This document shows, in pieces, positions 31,835-43,741 of a stretch of 64,000 bases of DNA; within the stretch, counting starts at the first letter, position 1, and each line of letters begins with the position of its first letter. The position numbers were made by a program, and so were the translations under genes. The notes under the pieces are model-generated. The model was not told where the DNA came from, did no database searches, and saw only the letters and a program-made list of their open reading frames with translations. The DNA comes from Gonocerus acuteangulatus (taxonomy: Eukaryota; Arthropoda; Insecta; Hemiptera; Coreidae): contig OX328127.1 in NCBI GenBank assembly GCA_946811695.1, forward strand, positions 49,925,774 through 49,989,773, given 5' to 3'.

Positions 31835-32797
31835 TTGTAATGGTAAAATAAAAGTAAGTTGTGGAGCTTTGAAGGGTTATTCCTCACCTTGGTTGCTATT
31901 AGTAATCTAGATATTCATACGGCATCTTCGAATTCTAACAAACAAAATATTGATTCTAATTATACGTATGCTGTTTACTGACAAATACATTTGACTGCTA
32001 TAAGCAAGTACAAAAATAACGAGCAGTGAAAAAAAAACTGCGGGAAACACACAAATAGATCTGCTTTAAGCACTTATTTCTCCTAATGTGATGACCCCAT
32101 CAAACATTTCTTCAAAACATTTTTTTGTAGAGAATTTAGTAAGCTTTCGAACTGTTACATTTCACTTGCCATGATTTCCTAACCCTTTTCGAGATATTAA
32201 GTAAAATATACGAAGGGGCCTAATAGATATTCATACGGCATCTGAGAATCCCAAGATTCCGCAAAAATAAAATATTGTTTCTAATTATAGGTATCCTGTT
32301 TTATTGGCAAATACATTTGACTACTATAAGAAATTGCAAATACTAGGGAATATGCCAAAGAACTTGGAGTAGGAGCCTCGACAGTTTCAAGACATTTGAA
32401 GGAAATCGGCAAATCCAAAACTGACATTTCATACGATACAGCCTGATATATGTATTTCTAACAATGAATTGTTTTTCTTATTTTAATTAATCTGTTTTAT
32501 TGTCAAATACATTATCCAAATTTAAGCAATTAAAAAGTAACAAGGAATAAATACAGACAAAAAGAACCGTTCGAATAAACGAAATCAATTACTTCAAAAT
32601 TTTAGCACTTATTTCTCCGATTGACATCGCTTATTCAAAACTTTCTTCAGAACCTTTTTTGTAGACTATTTAGTAAGCTTTCGCATGGTAACCCTCCGTT
32701 TACCAATATTCCCAACCGTTTTCGAGATATTAATGAAAACATACGAAGTTATTATACCTGCTGAATAAGGAATCTTATCTTTGATTCTTATTTCATT

Positions 32798-32800
32798 CCT

Positions 32801-32846
<46 letters not shown>

Positions 32847-32848
32847 CC
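32798..32848 (-). repeat. poly(T) tract
   Basis: About 47 T in a row, possibly the poly(A) tail of a minus-strand retroposon whose body (32860-33010, GC-moderate, no ORF) I cannot identify. Confidence 0.6.
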
Positions 32849-33204
32849 TTTTTTTTGATAAATATGACATTTGTAATTCTAAGCTGCTTGTGCACCAGGG
32901 CAATTTTTGCATTTCATTTCAGCCATCCGGGCATCTCGGGTTTCCTGTTTCGATTATTTCAACATTTACCGCATTAAATTGTCTCGCAATTACGGCCTCC
33001 ATGCCGATAAGAAAAACAGTTAAAACATTGTAATGGTTTTATGTATGGCTTGACTCTAACATTCAAGTTTTTTCTGGCATTTTACATTTTTGAAAAGTTG
33101 ATGTTAATGAATGAGGGGGGACATTTTGAAATGGTTTTTATATTTATAAATTTGTTGAAATGCATATCACATTTTGAAAAGCTAGCTCACTTATTTATAA
33201 TAAT

Positions 33205-33280
33205 AAAAAGTCCGACTCGCAGGAATTGCATCACCAAAGCGTGGTTCCGTTCTTATTCCTAGTCTAATTTGGAAAGATTA
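33205..33280 (+). repeat. dispersed 75-bp repeat, copy 2
   Basis: AAAAGTCCGACTCGCAGGAA...CGTGGTTCCGTTCTTATTCC, same order as 18833-18905. Confidence 0.6.
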
Positions 33281-34170
33281 AAATAGAAACAGTTATTACT
33301 TTGGTTCGACTTTTCTTGAAAAGGTTTTATGGTCTTACCTGTATGGGTCGGCCAACCCCAGAAAGGCCGCCGCATAGAGGCACAATCTCTCTTGGAATCT
33401 CTTGAAAAGCTATTTTTCTAACAATAAATTCTTTTCTTATTTTACTTAACCTGTTTTATTGTCAAATACATTATTCAACTATAAGCTATTAAAAAATAAC
33501 AAGGAATAAAAACAGACAAAAAGAACCGTTTGAATAAACGAAATCAAATATTTTAAAGTTTTAAGCACTTATTTCTCCGATTGACATCGCCTAATCAAAA
33601 CTTTCTTCAGAACCTTTTTTGTAGAGCATTTAGTAAGCTTTCGAATAGTAACCTTCTTCTTACCAAGATTCTCAACCGTTTTCGAGATATTAAGGAAAGT
33701 ATACGAAGTTCCCAAAACTTTTTTTGTCTGTTCATAAAATATTTTATTCTAACCCTTCCTTAACTCCAAACGTAACAAAAAGTTTAACATGTTAATTTTG
33801 ATGAAATTGAAACATGCAAAAAATGTTTCAACTGAATACCATGATTGTAAGTACCCAAACCAAAAACGTTATTCAGCAACTATTTTTCCAATTTTCTCGA
33901 AAACGGTTAAAGCTATCGCCTTAAAAATGGTGTCATTCATTTTCCTAGGCCAAGAAGCCTATAAAACAAGTACTTACAAGCATATGAACTCAAAAACGTA
34001 AGGGTTATGATATTTTTGCGCGAATTTCGCCCCAAACGCCATCTTTCAGTGGGCGGATTTTGCTGGTTAACGAACTTGACCTTTCAAATTGGACGACGGA
34101 TTTTTGAACCAAATTTCATCAAAATCTGACCATTAGGGACGCCAGAAATCCGCGAACAGACAAATATATA

Positions 34171-34335
34171 TATATATACAAATTTGAACCACCGTTATTT
34201 TCGGTCTCTAGGGGTTCTGAAACGCGAAATTTTTTAGTCGGCACTTTCAGATTGTTTCATGAGATCAACCTTATAAGCAGGGTTCCTCCCTATGAAGGGA
34301 GGGAGGAACCGCGCTAAAAAATGAAGAAACAATGA
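34171..34335 (+). repeat. repeat shared with 50036-50200
   Basis: ACAAATTTGAACCACCGTTA, TTTTCGGTCTCTAGGGGTTC, CGGCACTTTC and an AGGGAGGGAGGA block, all in the same order at 50040-50170. Each copy follows a TA-rich run. Unidentified mobile-element end. Confidence 0.7.
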
Positions 34336-35865
34336 TACTACAAATTTTAGAATGACTACAAATTTTAGCAGCCTCAAAAATTTCAAACAATCGTAGCATA
34401 ATTCAAAATTGCTAAAAATATTACTAACTAAATATTTATTGTCAATGAACATAATTTAGTAAATTAGAGCGTACATAATTTCAATATTAAAGTCAGCATG
34501 AAAAACTCTAAATATGAATAAAGAGAAATAAAAATATATGTAAATAATGGATAACTGATGTGAAAAATGCTACAACAAAGGAATCTAACAGAGCAAAGGG
34601 GTGGGGAGGCAGATAGAATTGAGTCACAGTACGAAAATTTGCGACAATTATGAATTCACGAAGTCCTGAGATTAAGATAGACTCTGGTAAAACTGACATT
34701 TCGTGAGATGGTTTCAAAATTCAGGAATTTTTTGTGATTTTCGTACCCTATTTTCTAATTTGTGATATTTTCATGGTTTTTGTGACTTTTTCGTGCAGTA
34801 GACACTCTGGTTTAATTTATCAATTATAAAGTGCATATCAATTTTCACATTTTCTTTCTAAATATTACTCATTATCTAAACAAAAATTGTTAACATTTAT
34901 TTTCAGAGTTTTATTTTGTCGAGGTTCATTAAAAATAAGACATACTACCACAGACTTTTTTTAAAATAAAATTATAAGCAAACATTTAATAAGCAAATAA
35001 ACAGTGATTCTTTAGTTAAATTAGTCTAAAAATACAGACCAATAAAAACACAAAAATTGGTAATTTTCAATACTATCATTGAAGTAAGATATACTAAAAG
35101 CAAATATAAAACAAAGAAAAAAATTACAAAATATCAGAATATTATTACTTACCGTAAACTGAGGAGGCAAAGACACTAAGCTCTGAAAACATGGAACAAA
35201 AACAATAATAGAAAGTAGCTCAAAATATTCAGGACAAATAAATGATATACTCCTATACTATTATAGACAAGAAAATAAATATAAAGTGAAGCTTCTAGAA
35301 AAATATGGAACCTTTATAAAAGGAAATAATAATGGTTATATGAACACTAGTAATGAACACAGCATGGGAACACAATTTTGTTCTCCCATATCCTTTACTC
35401 TCTAAAGGTAGACTATATATTTGATTCAATTGACTATTACACATTTTTTCTAACAATAGATTTTGTCTATCAATAGAAAAGGTGTTATGGTGTTTAGAAA
35501 TATGTAATACGTACCATTTTTCACCCATAGTACAAGAGATAAGCTTATGACTGCAGTATATGTACAAAGCATTTTGTAAACAGATAGTGTAGATAGAAAA
35601 AAAATGAATTAGAAGGAAAATTATTTCCCAAATAATGTGAATGTCTTATTTTTTTTTTTTTTTTTTAATAAAAAGTGCTACAAACATAGTTTATAAATGC
35701 TTGTTAATGGCACCAGTAGTAGTACATTTAGGTAGTACTGAAGTATTGAATTTATTTAACAAAAGGGAAAATATAGTTCATGAAAAGCAATATCAAAGAT
35801 TAATGTAAAAATATTTCATTTCACTGATTGTGTCGTATGGTTACTCATATATATATATATATATA
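34336..35865. other. AT-rich intron sequence, no gene
   Basis: Small open frames at 34508-34717 and 35295-35567 show no family motif. A run at 34740-34810 (CGTGCAGTAGACACTCTGG) is the complement of the repeat start at 18667. Confidence 0.5.
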
Positions 35866-36036
35866 TGCGGCCTGTATGCTTGATCCGCTATGGCTTTACG
35901 TCTAATATCGTGTATAGAGAAGCATTACTGTAGATACCCAAATGACGGTGTTTATAATCCAAAATAAACCAACAGATATATCCAAAAATGTTGCCCTAAG
36001 TCACTATCCACAAGGACGAAGTCACGGGCACAGCTA

Positions 36037-36038
<2 letters not shown>
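35866..36038 (+). repeat. Helitron-like terminal segment
   Basis: CGGCCTGTATGCTTGATCCG through GACGAAGTCACGGGCACAGC then TAGT. 35866-35990 recurs inverted at 42775-42895. The CACGGGCACAGCTAG end resembles the Helitron 3' end at 10985-10999. Followed by (TA)n. Confidence 0.55.

Positions 36039-36040
<2 letters not shown>

Positions 36041-36100
<60 letters not shown>
36041..36100. repeat. (TA)n microsatellite
   Basis: TA run between a Helitron-like end and a CAGGGTGTCC end. Confidence 0.95.
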
Positions 36101-36104
<4 letters not shown>

Positions 36105-36968
36105 GGTGTCCCAGTATATGTGTCCACCCCCTTTTCCTCCTAGAGTTGTTGGAATTTCGAAATGAAACTTGGTAGGTCTTAGTTATGTTGCATGAGGTTA
36201 CTTTTGAAGGTTTAGTTGACTTTGTAACGTTCTCCAGTTTTTCTCCAGCGCATCTAACTCTTGATTTTCCAATAGCGGCAGGTATTTTTTTTGATGAATT
36301 CTGAAAGAAAATTTAATTTAAAGACTAATTTATTCCAAGACATCTTTTGATCTGACGCGTCGTTTGCGCGTAAAACGCAAAAAACTGAAAAATATCAGTA
36401 GACAAATTTTACAAGTGACAAATTCCTATTTATCACTGAAACCAAGCCTTCTTCGTAAAAACACCTCAATGTAATCGTTGTAGCCTATTAATTTTCCTTT
36501 CAGATGATACCAAGATCAAAGTTGTAGATTAAATATTTAACGGGGTATTATGAATGAAAACAAAGGCAAATTTTTTTTTTTTTTAGTTTTATGATATAAT
36601 AATTTCATATGGAAAAATAAATTTATTCTGTTCTGTTTTATAATAATTTTTATATACTTTTTTTCATAAAGTAAATAAGCACTTTTTTTTATTGTTTATG
36701 TCAGCTACTTTTTTTTCTATTCATATAGATTTTCTGAATTGTTACTTTTTAAAACTTTTAAGGTATATTTTTCATTCATAATATCCCGTTAAATATTAAA
36801 CCTACAACTTTGATCTTGGTATCACCTGAAAGGAAAATTAATAGGCTACAACGTTTGTATCGAGGTGTTTTTACGTAAAAGGCTTGGTTTCAGTGATAAA
36901 TAGGAATTTGTCTACAAAAGGGCGATATTTTTCAGTTTTTTGCGTTTTACACACAAATGGTGTGTCGG
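36101..36968. mobile_element. foldback element with CAGGGTGTCC end
   Basis: Starts ACAGGGTGTCCCAGTATATG. Arms 36357-36560 and 36770-36965 are inverted copies (GTTTTTACGTAAAAGGCTTG versus its complement, and CAACTTTGATCTTGGTATCA), separated by about 210 AT-rich bases. No transposase is left. The right side is cut by the partial B-family LTR at 36969. Confidence 0.7.
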
Positions 36969-37628
36969 AAGGGCACACGATCTCTCTGCAGAACCAGCTG
37001 GTCAGCCGACACCAAGCTCTCACTTCATCTTCCCATGATGGCCAGACACCACTCTATGATCTAGCAGCCGACCATCACTCTCCTCAACATGCCAACATAA
37101 CTACGACCTGTCTGCTTCTTCACTTCCAGAACATCATCCGTATCATAAGCTGAGTATACCTCAATAACTGTCAATATTGGCCATAATGGCCAATATTTAT
37201 ATTTTAATATATAAGTTTCATATTTTAATTATGTTCTAACTTTTCTTTAATAACCAACAATGATACAATTATGTGAGTCAAGCACCTTTTCTTTCTTATA
37301 TTTAATTTTATATCACAGCCATGCCATAAATTATAATTTTTATTTCAATATAAGCCATTTGTTTCCAACTCCATTTTATTTACTATGAACCTTTCTCCTG
37401 GTATTTAACATGGTCTCAATGCATAAAAGGACAGATGGTAAGAAGTGGTTCTAATTTGATATTTCTCATGCTTTTCTTTCAGGAAATTTATTAAATTAAT
37501 TTAATTATTCAAATGGTTTTATTCATAAATCCGTATGTGGTGATTTTGGTAATTTTAAATGAACCCTGAGATATAATGAAAATATAATAAAAACATTTCA
37601 ACTCAACTTTTTCTAGAATAATTCTTCT
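36969..37628 (+). repeat. B-family LTR, 5'-truncated, split by a non-LTR element
   Basis: AAGGGCACACGATCTCTCTG onwards matches 8297-8990. It is interrupted at 37628 by the Jockey-like element and resumes at 42106-42157 (AATTCTTTTCTTCCATCCCC, CAAACACCACAATATA), as in the tail of the copy at 51630-51719. Confidence 0.8.
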
Positions 37629-37647
37629 TTTTTTTTTTTTTTTTTTA
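37628..37647 (-). repeat. poly(A) tail of the non-LTR element (T-run on plus)
   Basis: T-run next to the target duplication, followed by TATTTATTTAAAC of the 3' UTR. Confidence 0.85.
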
Positions 37648-38072
37648 TTTATTTAAACAATATCAGTACATAAAAAAACCATGTTTAATTATTAGTGCAC
37701 CTACAGATCACTTCACTAATATGGTAATCTATAATTCAAGATTTAAAAGAAAACAAACTAACTTATTTATACGGGAGATTAAATATAGATAATGTTTTCC
37801 CGTCCACTGGAGTGTGTGTCACTCTGTTAGTTAACAATACATAAACAAATAATGTACAAAGTAATAGTCTTATTATAAAATAATTATACGGTAGATATTA
37901 CATAGAAATGAGATATTATACAGAGTAATTAGATATTATACATTATATTGAGAAAGGCGGGGCATAGTAAGTTGTAGCTTGTTTACAATCTTTAATCCTG
38001 TAGGTGTGAAGATAATTCAGTCAGTGTCCGTTAGTATTGCAGTTAGTGCGTCTTGATTTCCTTTATGACAAT

Positions 38073-40782
38073 TTATTTCAGCAAAATGTGTTTAGTTCTT
38101 TTGTGTACGTAACGTCGTGTTGTCCGTTTGTCGTAGTTTCCTATTTGTTTAATCAGTGGGTTTTGTTTCTGTTTACAAGCTTTAAAGAATTTTACTGTTA
38201 GTTTTCGGATGTACGTTTTTAAAGGAGTCAGTTTTGAAGTTTCGTGTAGTGTCTTTATTCGAGTATATCTGGGTAAGTTTTCTGCTATTCTAATACATTT
38301 ATTCTGAAATACTTGTAGTTTTTTATAATTAGTTTTTGATATACAGCTCCATACAGGACATGCATATGTTAGTACGGGTCTAATACAGGATTTATAAAGT
38401 TGTAATTTATTATCAGCGCTGAGTTTAGATTTTCTATTGAAATAAGGATAGATCTGGCAGAGGACTTTATTAGCTTTATTACAAGCTTCATTCACCTGTT
38501 GAGTGAATGTTAATCCTTTATCGAGGATAAGGCCTAGATATTTTATTTGTTTTGACCATGGAATGGTTTCATTGTTAATTTTTATTTCTTCTATTTCATT
38601 TGGTCTTCGTTTTGTGAATAATATGGCTTGAGATTTAGACGTATTAATTTTTATTTTCCATTTGCTTAAGTATCTGTTCAATTTTATAATGCTTTCTGTT
38701 AACCTGTTCTTTATGGTGTCGGTTCGATAAGAGGAAGTAAAAATAGCTGTGTCATCTGCAAATAAGGATAGTGTTGTATTATTAGTTTTTGGAATGTCAT
38801 TTATATATATGTTGTAGAGAACAGCGCTAAGCGCCGATCCCTGAGGTAGGCCTGCCTGCATTTTCCTGACATCTGAGCGACAATTATCTATTTCTACACT
38901 GAATGATCTATTAGTTATAAAGGAATGGATGATTTTTATTAAATAGGGTGGGAATTTTAGCTGATTTAATTTGTATATTAGTCCATCGTGCCAGACTGTA
39001 TCGAAGGCTTTTTCTATATCTAGTAAAACTAGCCCGGTATGTTTCTTGTTATTGAAGGCTTCAGTTACATGGTCGACTAGCCTAGCGAGTTGTGCCGTGG
39101 TACTGTGATTACTTCTGAATCCAAACTGTTCGTTGATTAAAATTTTATTTACTGTTAAATGAGCATTTATCCTCTTAAGAATGACCCTTTCAATTATTTT
39201 TCCTAATGTGCTGAGAAGGCTGATTGGTCTGAAACTGCTAGCATTGTGTAGGTTCTTTCCAGGTTTTGGCAGGGCTTTGACAATTGCAAATTTCCAGATA
39301 TTTGGGAAGTGTTGATGTTTTAAAATAGAGTTTGTAATGTGTTGGATAGTTTTTATGCTTTCTGGAGGAAGGTTTTTTATGTGAATAGGTCTGATAGTAT
39401 CTACTCCGGGGCTTTTACTGATTTTGCTTTTTTTTTATAATTTTGTAAACTTCGGAATAGGTTGCAAGGGCTTCATTGGGGGTTTTCGAATTTATGTCAT
39501 TTTTCATAATTGCTTTTAAATGTTTTTTTATTTTCACATTCATGTATTTGCTTCCAAGGCAAGTGTTTTGGATATGAACAGATTCGAAATATTCAGCAAT
39601 TAGATTTGCTTTACCTGTGGGAGTAAATTCTGTTTTGTTGTTGTAAGAAATAGGGGGCAGGTAGGTTTTATTCTTATGCTTGAATATTTTATGAATTTCC
39701 CAAAGTTTTGATCTGCAGTTGATGTGTTGTAGTTTATGATTAAAATCTTTATTTTTTTTCTCCCACAACATCCTATTGATAGTTTTGGCTAAGATAATTT
39801 CAATGTCCCTGTAGATTTTAATTCTATATTTTTGGAAAAGCCGTCTAAATTTGTTTTTAAATTTGAAAAGAAAGTCTATACCGGGTGTATGGCTTTTTTG
39901 GTAGACTTGGGTTTGGACATTGTTATTACTAGTGGAGTTTTGAATGGCTTGATTAATATTTTCGGTGAATGTGCTTATATATTTTTCTAGCGATTCTTTG
40001 TTGTTTATCTCTATATTTTTAATTGAGTTCTCAGCTATTATTTTTTTGAAAAGGGTCCAATTTAATTTTGTGTTGGGCGTTTTCTTTAGATTTGTTTGTA
40101 GTTTAAGGTTTAATCGGAAGATAATGGCATTGTGATCAGACGAAAGGTTGTTAATAGACAGAACCTTTGAGCATGTGTTTGAGTTTTTAATGAGAACAAT
40201 GTCTAGGATGTCAGGTGTTTTTCTTGTGTCTGTTGAATAGAATGTCGGTTGATCTGGTGCAAATATAGAGATGTTATGCTTTAAGATATACTCCAGAAGG
40301 ATTTTACCATTTTTATTTTGTTTCTGACAGTTCCAGGCAAAGTGTTTAGAGTTTAGATCCCCCATTAATGTTACTTTAGTTCCAATGCGAAAAAGCTTAT
40401 TTAAGTCGGAAGGTAATAGTTCTTTGTTTGGAGGAAGATATGTAGAAATAATAAAATGGTCCAGGGGTTCAGTACAGAGTTTTATTGCGACAGCTTCTAT
40501 GTTAGTGAGGTTAGGTATATATATCGGGGTGTGTTTTATATGGTTTTTAATTAGCATTGCCACTCCTCCACCGTACTTGTTTCGATCCTTTCTATAAATT
40601 TTAAAATTTGGGACTTCAAAATGCATGTTGTCATCTAATTTCGTTTCACAGAGTCCTGCAAGATGAACATTGTTATTTTCGATAAAGTACTTTAATTGTA
40701 ACTGTTTATTTTTTATTGAATAACAGTTCCAAAAAAATGAGTTTATTTTAACTATTTTATTATTATTTTCTAAGTTAGTCAT
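38073..40782 (-). pseudogene. non-LTR ORF2: endonuclease and reverse transcriptase, one frameshift
   Basis: Frame 40782-39415: APE-type endonuclease with LAGLCETKLDD, RKDRNKYGGGVAMLIKNHI, STYLPPNKE, LMGDLNSKHFAWNC, and SDHNAIIF. After an A-run of nine (T 39428-39436 on plus) the frame shifts; the next segment (39420-38862, same strand, other frame) carries SPGVDTIRPIHIKNLP, FRPISLLSTLGKIIERVIL, NEQFGFRSNHST and DIEKAFDTVWHDGL, then QAGLPQGSALSAVLYNIYIN and FADDTAIF (from 38861). The RT fingers, F-A-D-D palm and thumb are all present. It ends at 38073 without an RNase H domain. It is 454 codons plus about 450. One base too many in the A-run is the only break seen; it could be real or a sequencing error. 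Confidence 0.9.
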
Positions 40783-40783
40783 T

Positions 40784-41950
40784 TTAATCGAAATATTGCA
40801 TGACGCCTTCTACTATGCAGGAAATTTTGTCGATTGGATCGTGTGCGGTTCTGAGTTTATTTAGTGTTGTTTTGGCGATTTTTACAATTTTTGCTAAATC
40901 TATTGTACTAATAATGTCTTTTATTTCTTTGATAAAACTAAATATGCCGTTACCTGACTGTGTGTTTTCTTGGGTGTTGGTGAATCCTGTGAGTGGTCTG
41001 CTAGGTCGTGGAAGATTTGGGAAATTTTCATTGGTGATTTCTGGCCGTCCTATTTCTGTTCCTCTTCGAATGTTTAATTTTTTATTTCTAATTTCTATTT
41101 GTTTAAGGCGTGCTTCGCAGTTTTTGTCGTTAGCTTGGTGTTGTTCTCCGCAGTTTACACAGGAAGGGCTTGCTGTGTCGGGTTTTTTACATTCCCTGGT
41201 AGGGTGGTTTTGGGCACATTTCAAACACTTAGATTTTCTATGGCAATTTCTAGCGATGTGAAAATAGGATTGACAATTGTAGCACTGTGTAAGGTTTTCC
41301 CTTTGTTTTCTTAGTCTTTCCCATCTGACAATGCAGTGTAGGACAGATTTTATATTTCTCGCCGTACTTAATTGTTCTAAATTTTGTAGTTTGACATTAT
41401 ATATGGGGAGATTTATGATCTGTTCTTCATTCTTCTTTGTAAATTGTGTTACTTCAACTATTTGCAATTTTTGTTGTATTAGGTCTTCTTTTATGTCTTC
41501 GATAGGTATATTTGGAGGTAGTCCTTTGAGTACCAGCCGGGGCTGCTTTTCATCGTTTGGGGTGTAGGTGTGAAATTCTCCACCATTATCTGTGATTTCT
41601 TTCTTGAGTGCTTGGTAATCTTCTTTGGTGGTGGTGTAGAATATTATTCTATTCCCTTTAAATCTGAATTGGAAATTATTTTTTAACTTGTTTTTGATAT
41701 GGTCTATTGAGGTTTTGTAGGACGAAAATTGACTATATAAGACGATGGGGGGTAATTTTTCTGATTCGGTTGTATTTTCATTGATCAGACTTCCCTGGTC
41801 AGAATCATCCGAAAAAATGTCAAATATATTGGAAGTAGGGATTTTATTTTCAATTTCTGGTGGGGAGTGTGTGCTCCTTTTCCTTTTATTAGGTTGTACA
41901 GTCTTCCAATGTTTGTTATCGCTAGATAGTGTGCTGTTATTAAACTCCAT
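40784..41950 (-). CDS. non-LTR ORF1 (Gag-like, CCHC zinc knuckles)
   Basis: 388 codons. The middle contains an RRM-like/PRE_C2HC region (PRLVLKGLPPNIPIEDIKED), then three zinc knuckles: CYNCQSYFHIARNC, CLKCAQNHPTREC and CVNCGEQHQANDKNC. This is the organisation of Jockey/I-type ORF1 nucleocapsid proteins that bind element RNA. It ends one base before the ORF2 start. A Met at 42150 extends another frame but is not needed. Intact. Confidence 0.92.
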   Translation of the reverse strand: MEFNNSTLSSDNKHWKTVQPNKRKRSTHSPPEIENKIPTSNIFDIFSDDSDQGSLINENTTESEKLPPIVLYSQFSSYKTSIDHIKNKLKNNFQFRFKGNRIIFYTTTKEDYQALKKEITDNGGEFHTYTPNDEKQPRLVLKGLPPNIPIEDIKEDLIQQKLQIVEVTQFTKKNEEQIINLPIYNVKLQNLEQLSTARNIKSVLHCIVRWERLRKQRENLTQCYNCQSYFHIARNCHRKSKCLKCAQNHPTRECKKPDTASPSCVNCGEQHQANDKNCEARLKQIEIRNKKLNIRRGTEIGRPEITNENFPNLPRPSRPLTGFTNTQENTQSGNGIFSFIKEIKDIISTIDLAKIVKIAKTTLNKLRTAHDPIDKISCIVEGVMQYFD

Positions 41951-42157
41951 TGAGTTATATAAGTTGTATTGGTTGAAAACTTACGTATGGTAAGCGAGAT
42001 ATAGAGGTAGGAGGGAGAGCCTCCCCTGATGCAGGGTAGTGCGTGCCTTGGCAGTAATCCTTGGGAGCTGATACGTCTCTTCTCTTCGGATTCCTGAACT
42101 AGACTGAATAATTCTTCTAAATTCTTTTCTTCCATCCCCCCAAACACCACAATATAT

Positions 42158-42692
42158 AGTTATGATAATTTTATTTATGTAAGGAAATAAATTATTTAGA
42201 TAAAATTTATAGTTGGAGAAAGTAATTATTAAGATAATTATATTATAATGAGAACTTAATCTCAGGGTATGAAAAGTTCCGAGTGAATGAATATGATCAA
42301 TTACGTATTTCCAAACAATACTGAAATACAATTACCAATACAAATGTAATGTCAAACAAGTAAATAAAAAAATCAATACAATTACAAAATATAATTCTTA
42401 CCTTTGAATAAATAGTCTTCAGACAAAATTCAAAATATGCTGGACTTCAATAAGTTATCAGATAATTGCTTCTTCAGCATGACACGTCTTCACCGTCAGT
42501 CTTATTGCTTAAGCCAGTCAATAAGCTCACACATATAAAAACACCACATGAGAGGGTTTATACTCCGTACGCTGTGAGAATCCTTACTCTGTTGAGGATG
42601 GACATAGACTGCCTGAAACTCCGTACTCCGTGGTGGGCTAGACTTAGACTGAGAGCTTTAAGCAGGTTTTTGTGAATGTCATTATCATTACA
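42158..42692 (-). repeat. diverged A-related LTR, minus strand
   Basis: On the minus strand it starts TGTAATGATAATGACATTC and keeps CCACGGAGTACGGAG, TTCATTCACTCGGAACTTTT and CCTGAGATTAAG, with an end near ATCATAACTATATATTG. Same layout as the A family but a different sub-family. (TA)n follows at 42693. Confidence 0.65.
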
Positions 42693-42758
<66 letters not shown>

Positions 42759-42770
42759 ATATATATACAC
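42693..42770. repeat. (TA)n with TG interruptions
   Basis: TA runs with ATGTAT interruptions. The Tyr-Ile frames on both strands are artefacts. Confidence 0.9.
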
Positions 42771-43741
42771 TAGCATTTTTGGATATATCTGTTGGTTTAT
42801 TTTGGATTATAAACACCGTCGTTTGGGTATCTACTTTGCAGTAAGTCTTCTCTATATAAGATATTAGACGTATAGCCATCGGGGATCAAGCATACAGGCC
42901 GCTAGGATTGCTAAAACGTGACAGAGCCCAGAGAGAGCTGACCCCTTCGGGATTGTTAAAACCTAGTGTGTATAGAGTGTCTGACAAACAGTAGTTATAC
43001 AGACAAAAATTCTAAAAATCATTGTTTTGGGTACTATTGTGTTGATAAAGGCCCCAATAGTATTTATCCCTCAAATCTTCCATGTACAGACAGCGATCCG
43101 TTAGAATTTTATTATATGTATAGATAAATTACAGCTGGTACTGGCAAGTTGGTAATGTGGGTCCAGAGTAAACCCTCCCCCCCTCCTGATGAACCAATTT
43201 AATTTATTTTTACAACAAATTTTTCTATTAATATTTCCAGAATGAATGAATACCAGGTTTCATTGCAATACAACAATAATTGTGGCTGGGATGGGCGAAT
43301 AACTACTTTGGGTCCGGAATAAACCCCCCCTCCAGATGAACCAATTTTGCTGGTTAACAAACCCGTTCAATAATTTGCTAGGGAAATACTATATACCAAG
43401 TTTCTTGATGAAAAAACTCTTGTGTGTATCGTGTTAACGATAGTTCATGAAATGTTCGACATGATTCGTCACATTGGCATAACTTTTTTATTTATGAACT
43501 GATTGACATGAAACGAACACTAAATGTTAAGTGAACCTTACCACAATATATTAGTGAAAACCCCATCTAACTCGGATAAACCGTTTCTGAGGTTAGCATT
43601 CACAGATAAACAGACGAACAGCCAAAAATTCTAAAAATCATTGTTTTTGGTACTATTGCATCAATAAAGGCCCCCAATAGTATTTTTTTTCCATATATCT
43701 TCCATGTACAGACAGCGATCCGTTAGCATTTTATTATATAT
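42771..43741. repeat. Helitron-like terminal and interior repeats
   Basis: 42775-42895 is the inverted copy of 35866-35990. 43000-43130 and 43624-43740 are near-direct copies (ATTCTAAAAATCATTGTTTT, CCATGTACAGACAGCGATCC). No coding signal. Confidence 0.55.

Larger units (their letters stand above)
27741..31900 (-). mobile_element. Penelope-like element relic with inverted termini
   Basis: The termini 27741-27960 and 31715-31900 are inverted copies (CAAGGTGAGGAATAACCCTT, GGAGATCTACAATAGTATAT). Between them, on the minus strand, lies a GIY-YIG domain with upstream RT-thumb-like sequence. An inverted partial terminus at the 5' side is usual for Penelope elements. The relic is damaged: most of the RT is absent, and a solo A-family LTR sits at 30855-31576. 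Whether 28000-30170 belongs to it is unclear. Confidence 0.75.
31930..34170 (-). repeat. three partial Helitron-type repeat copies, minus strand
   Basis: 31930-32225, 32450-32760 and 33410-34170 match, in reverse, the interior of 6890-7560 and 9613-10999 (CGAGATATTAA, TAGTAAGCTTTCG, CACTTATTTCTCC and, in the last, CCTAGGCCAAGAAGCCTATA and AAATCTGACCATTAGG). No coding capacity; the short plus frames here are chance. Confidence 0.65.
37616..42118 (-). mobile_element. Jockey-like non-LTR retrotransposon, near full length
   Basis: A 13-bp target duplication GAATAATTCTTCT (37616-37628 and 42106-42118) brackets 37629-42105, with a poly(T) (tail of the minus-strand element) at the low end. Two ORFs are in order: ORF1 with CCHC knuckles, then endonuclease-RT. 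5' UTR about 42105-41951; 3' UTR 38072-37648. The only obvious break is one homopolymer frameshift in ORF2. Confidence 0.9.

Noticed and set aside
40800..41993. Plus-strand frames of 70-150 codons antisense to the Jockey-like ORF1
   Set aside because: Shadows of ORF1 on the opposite strand; Cys/Phe-rich composition is the antisense of Lys/Asn/Glu codons.
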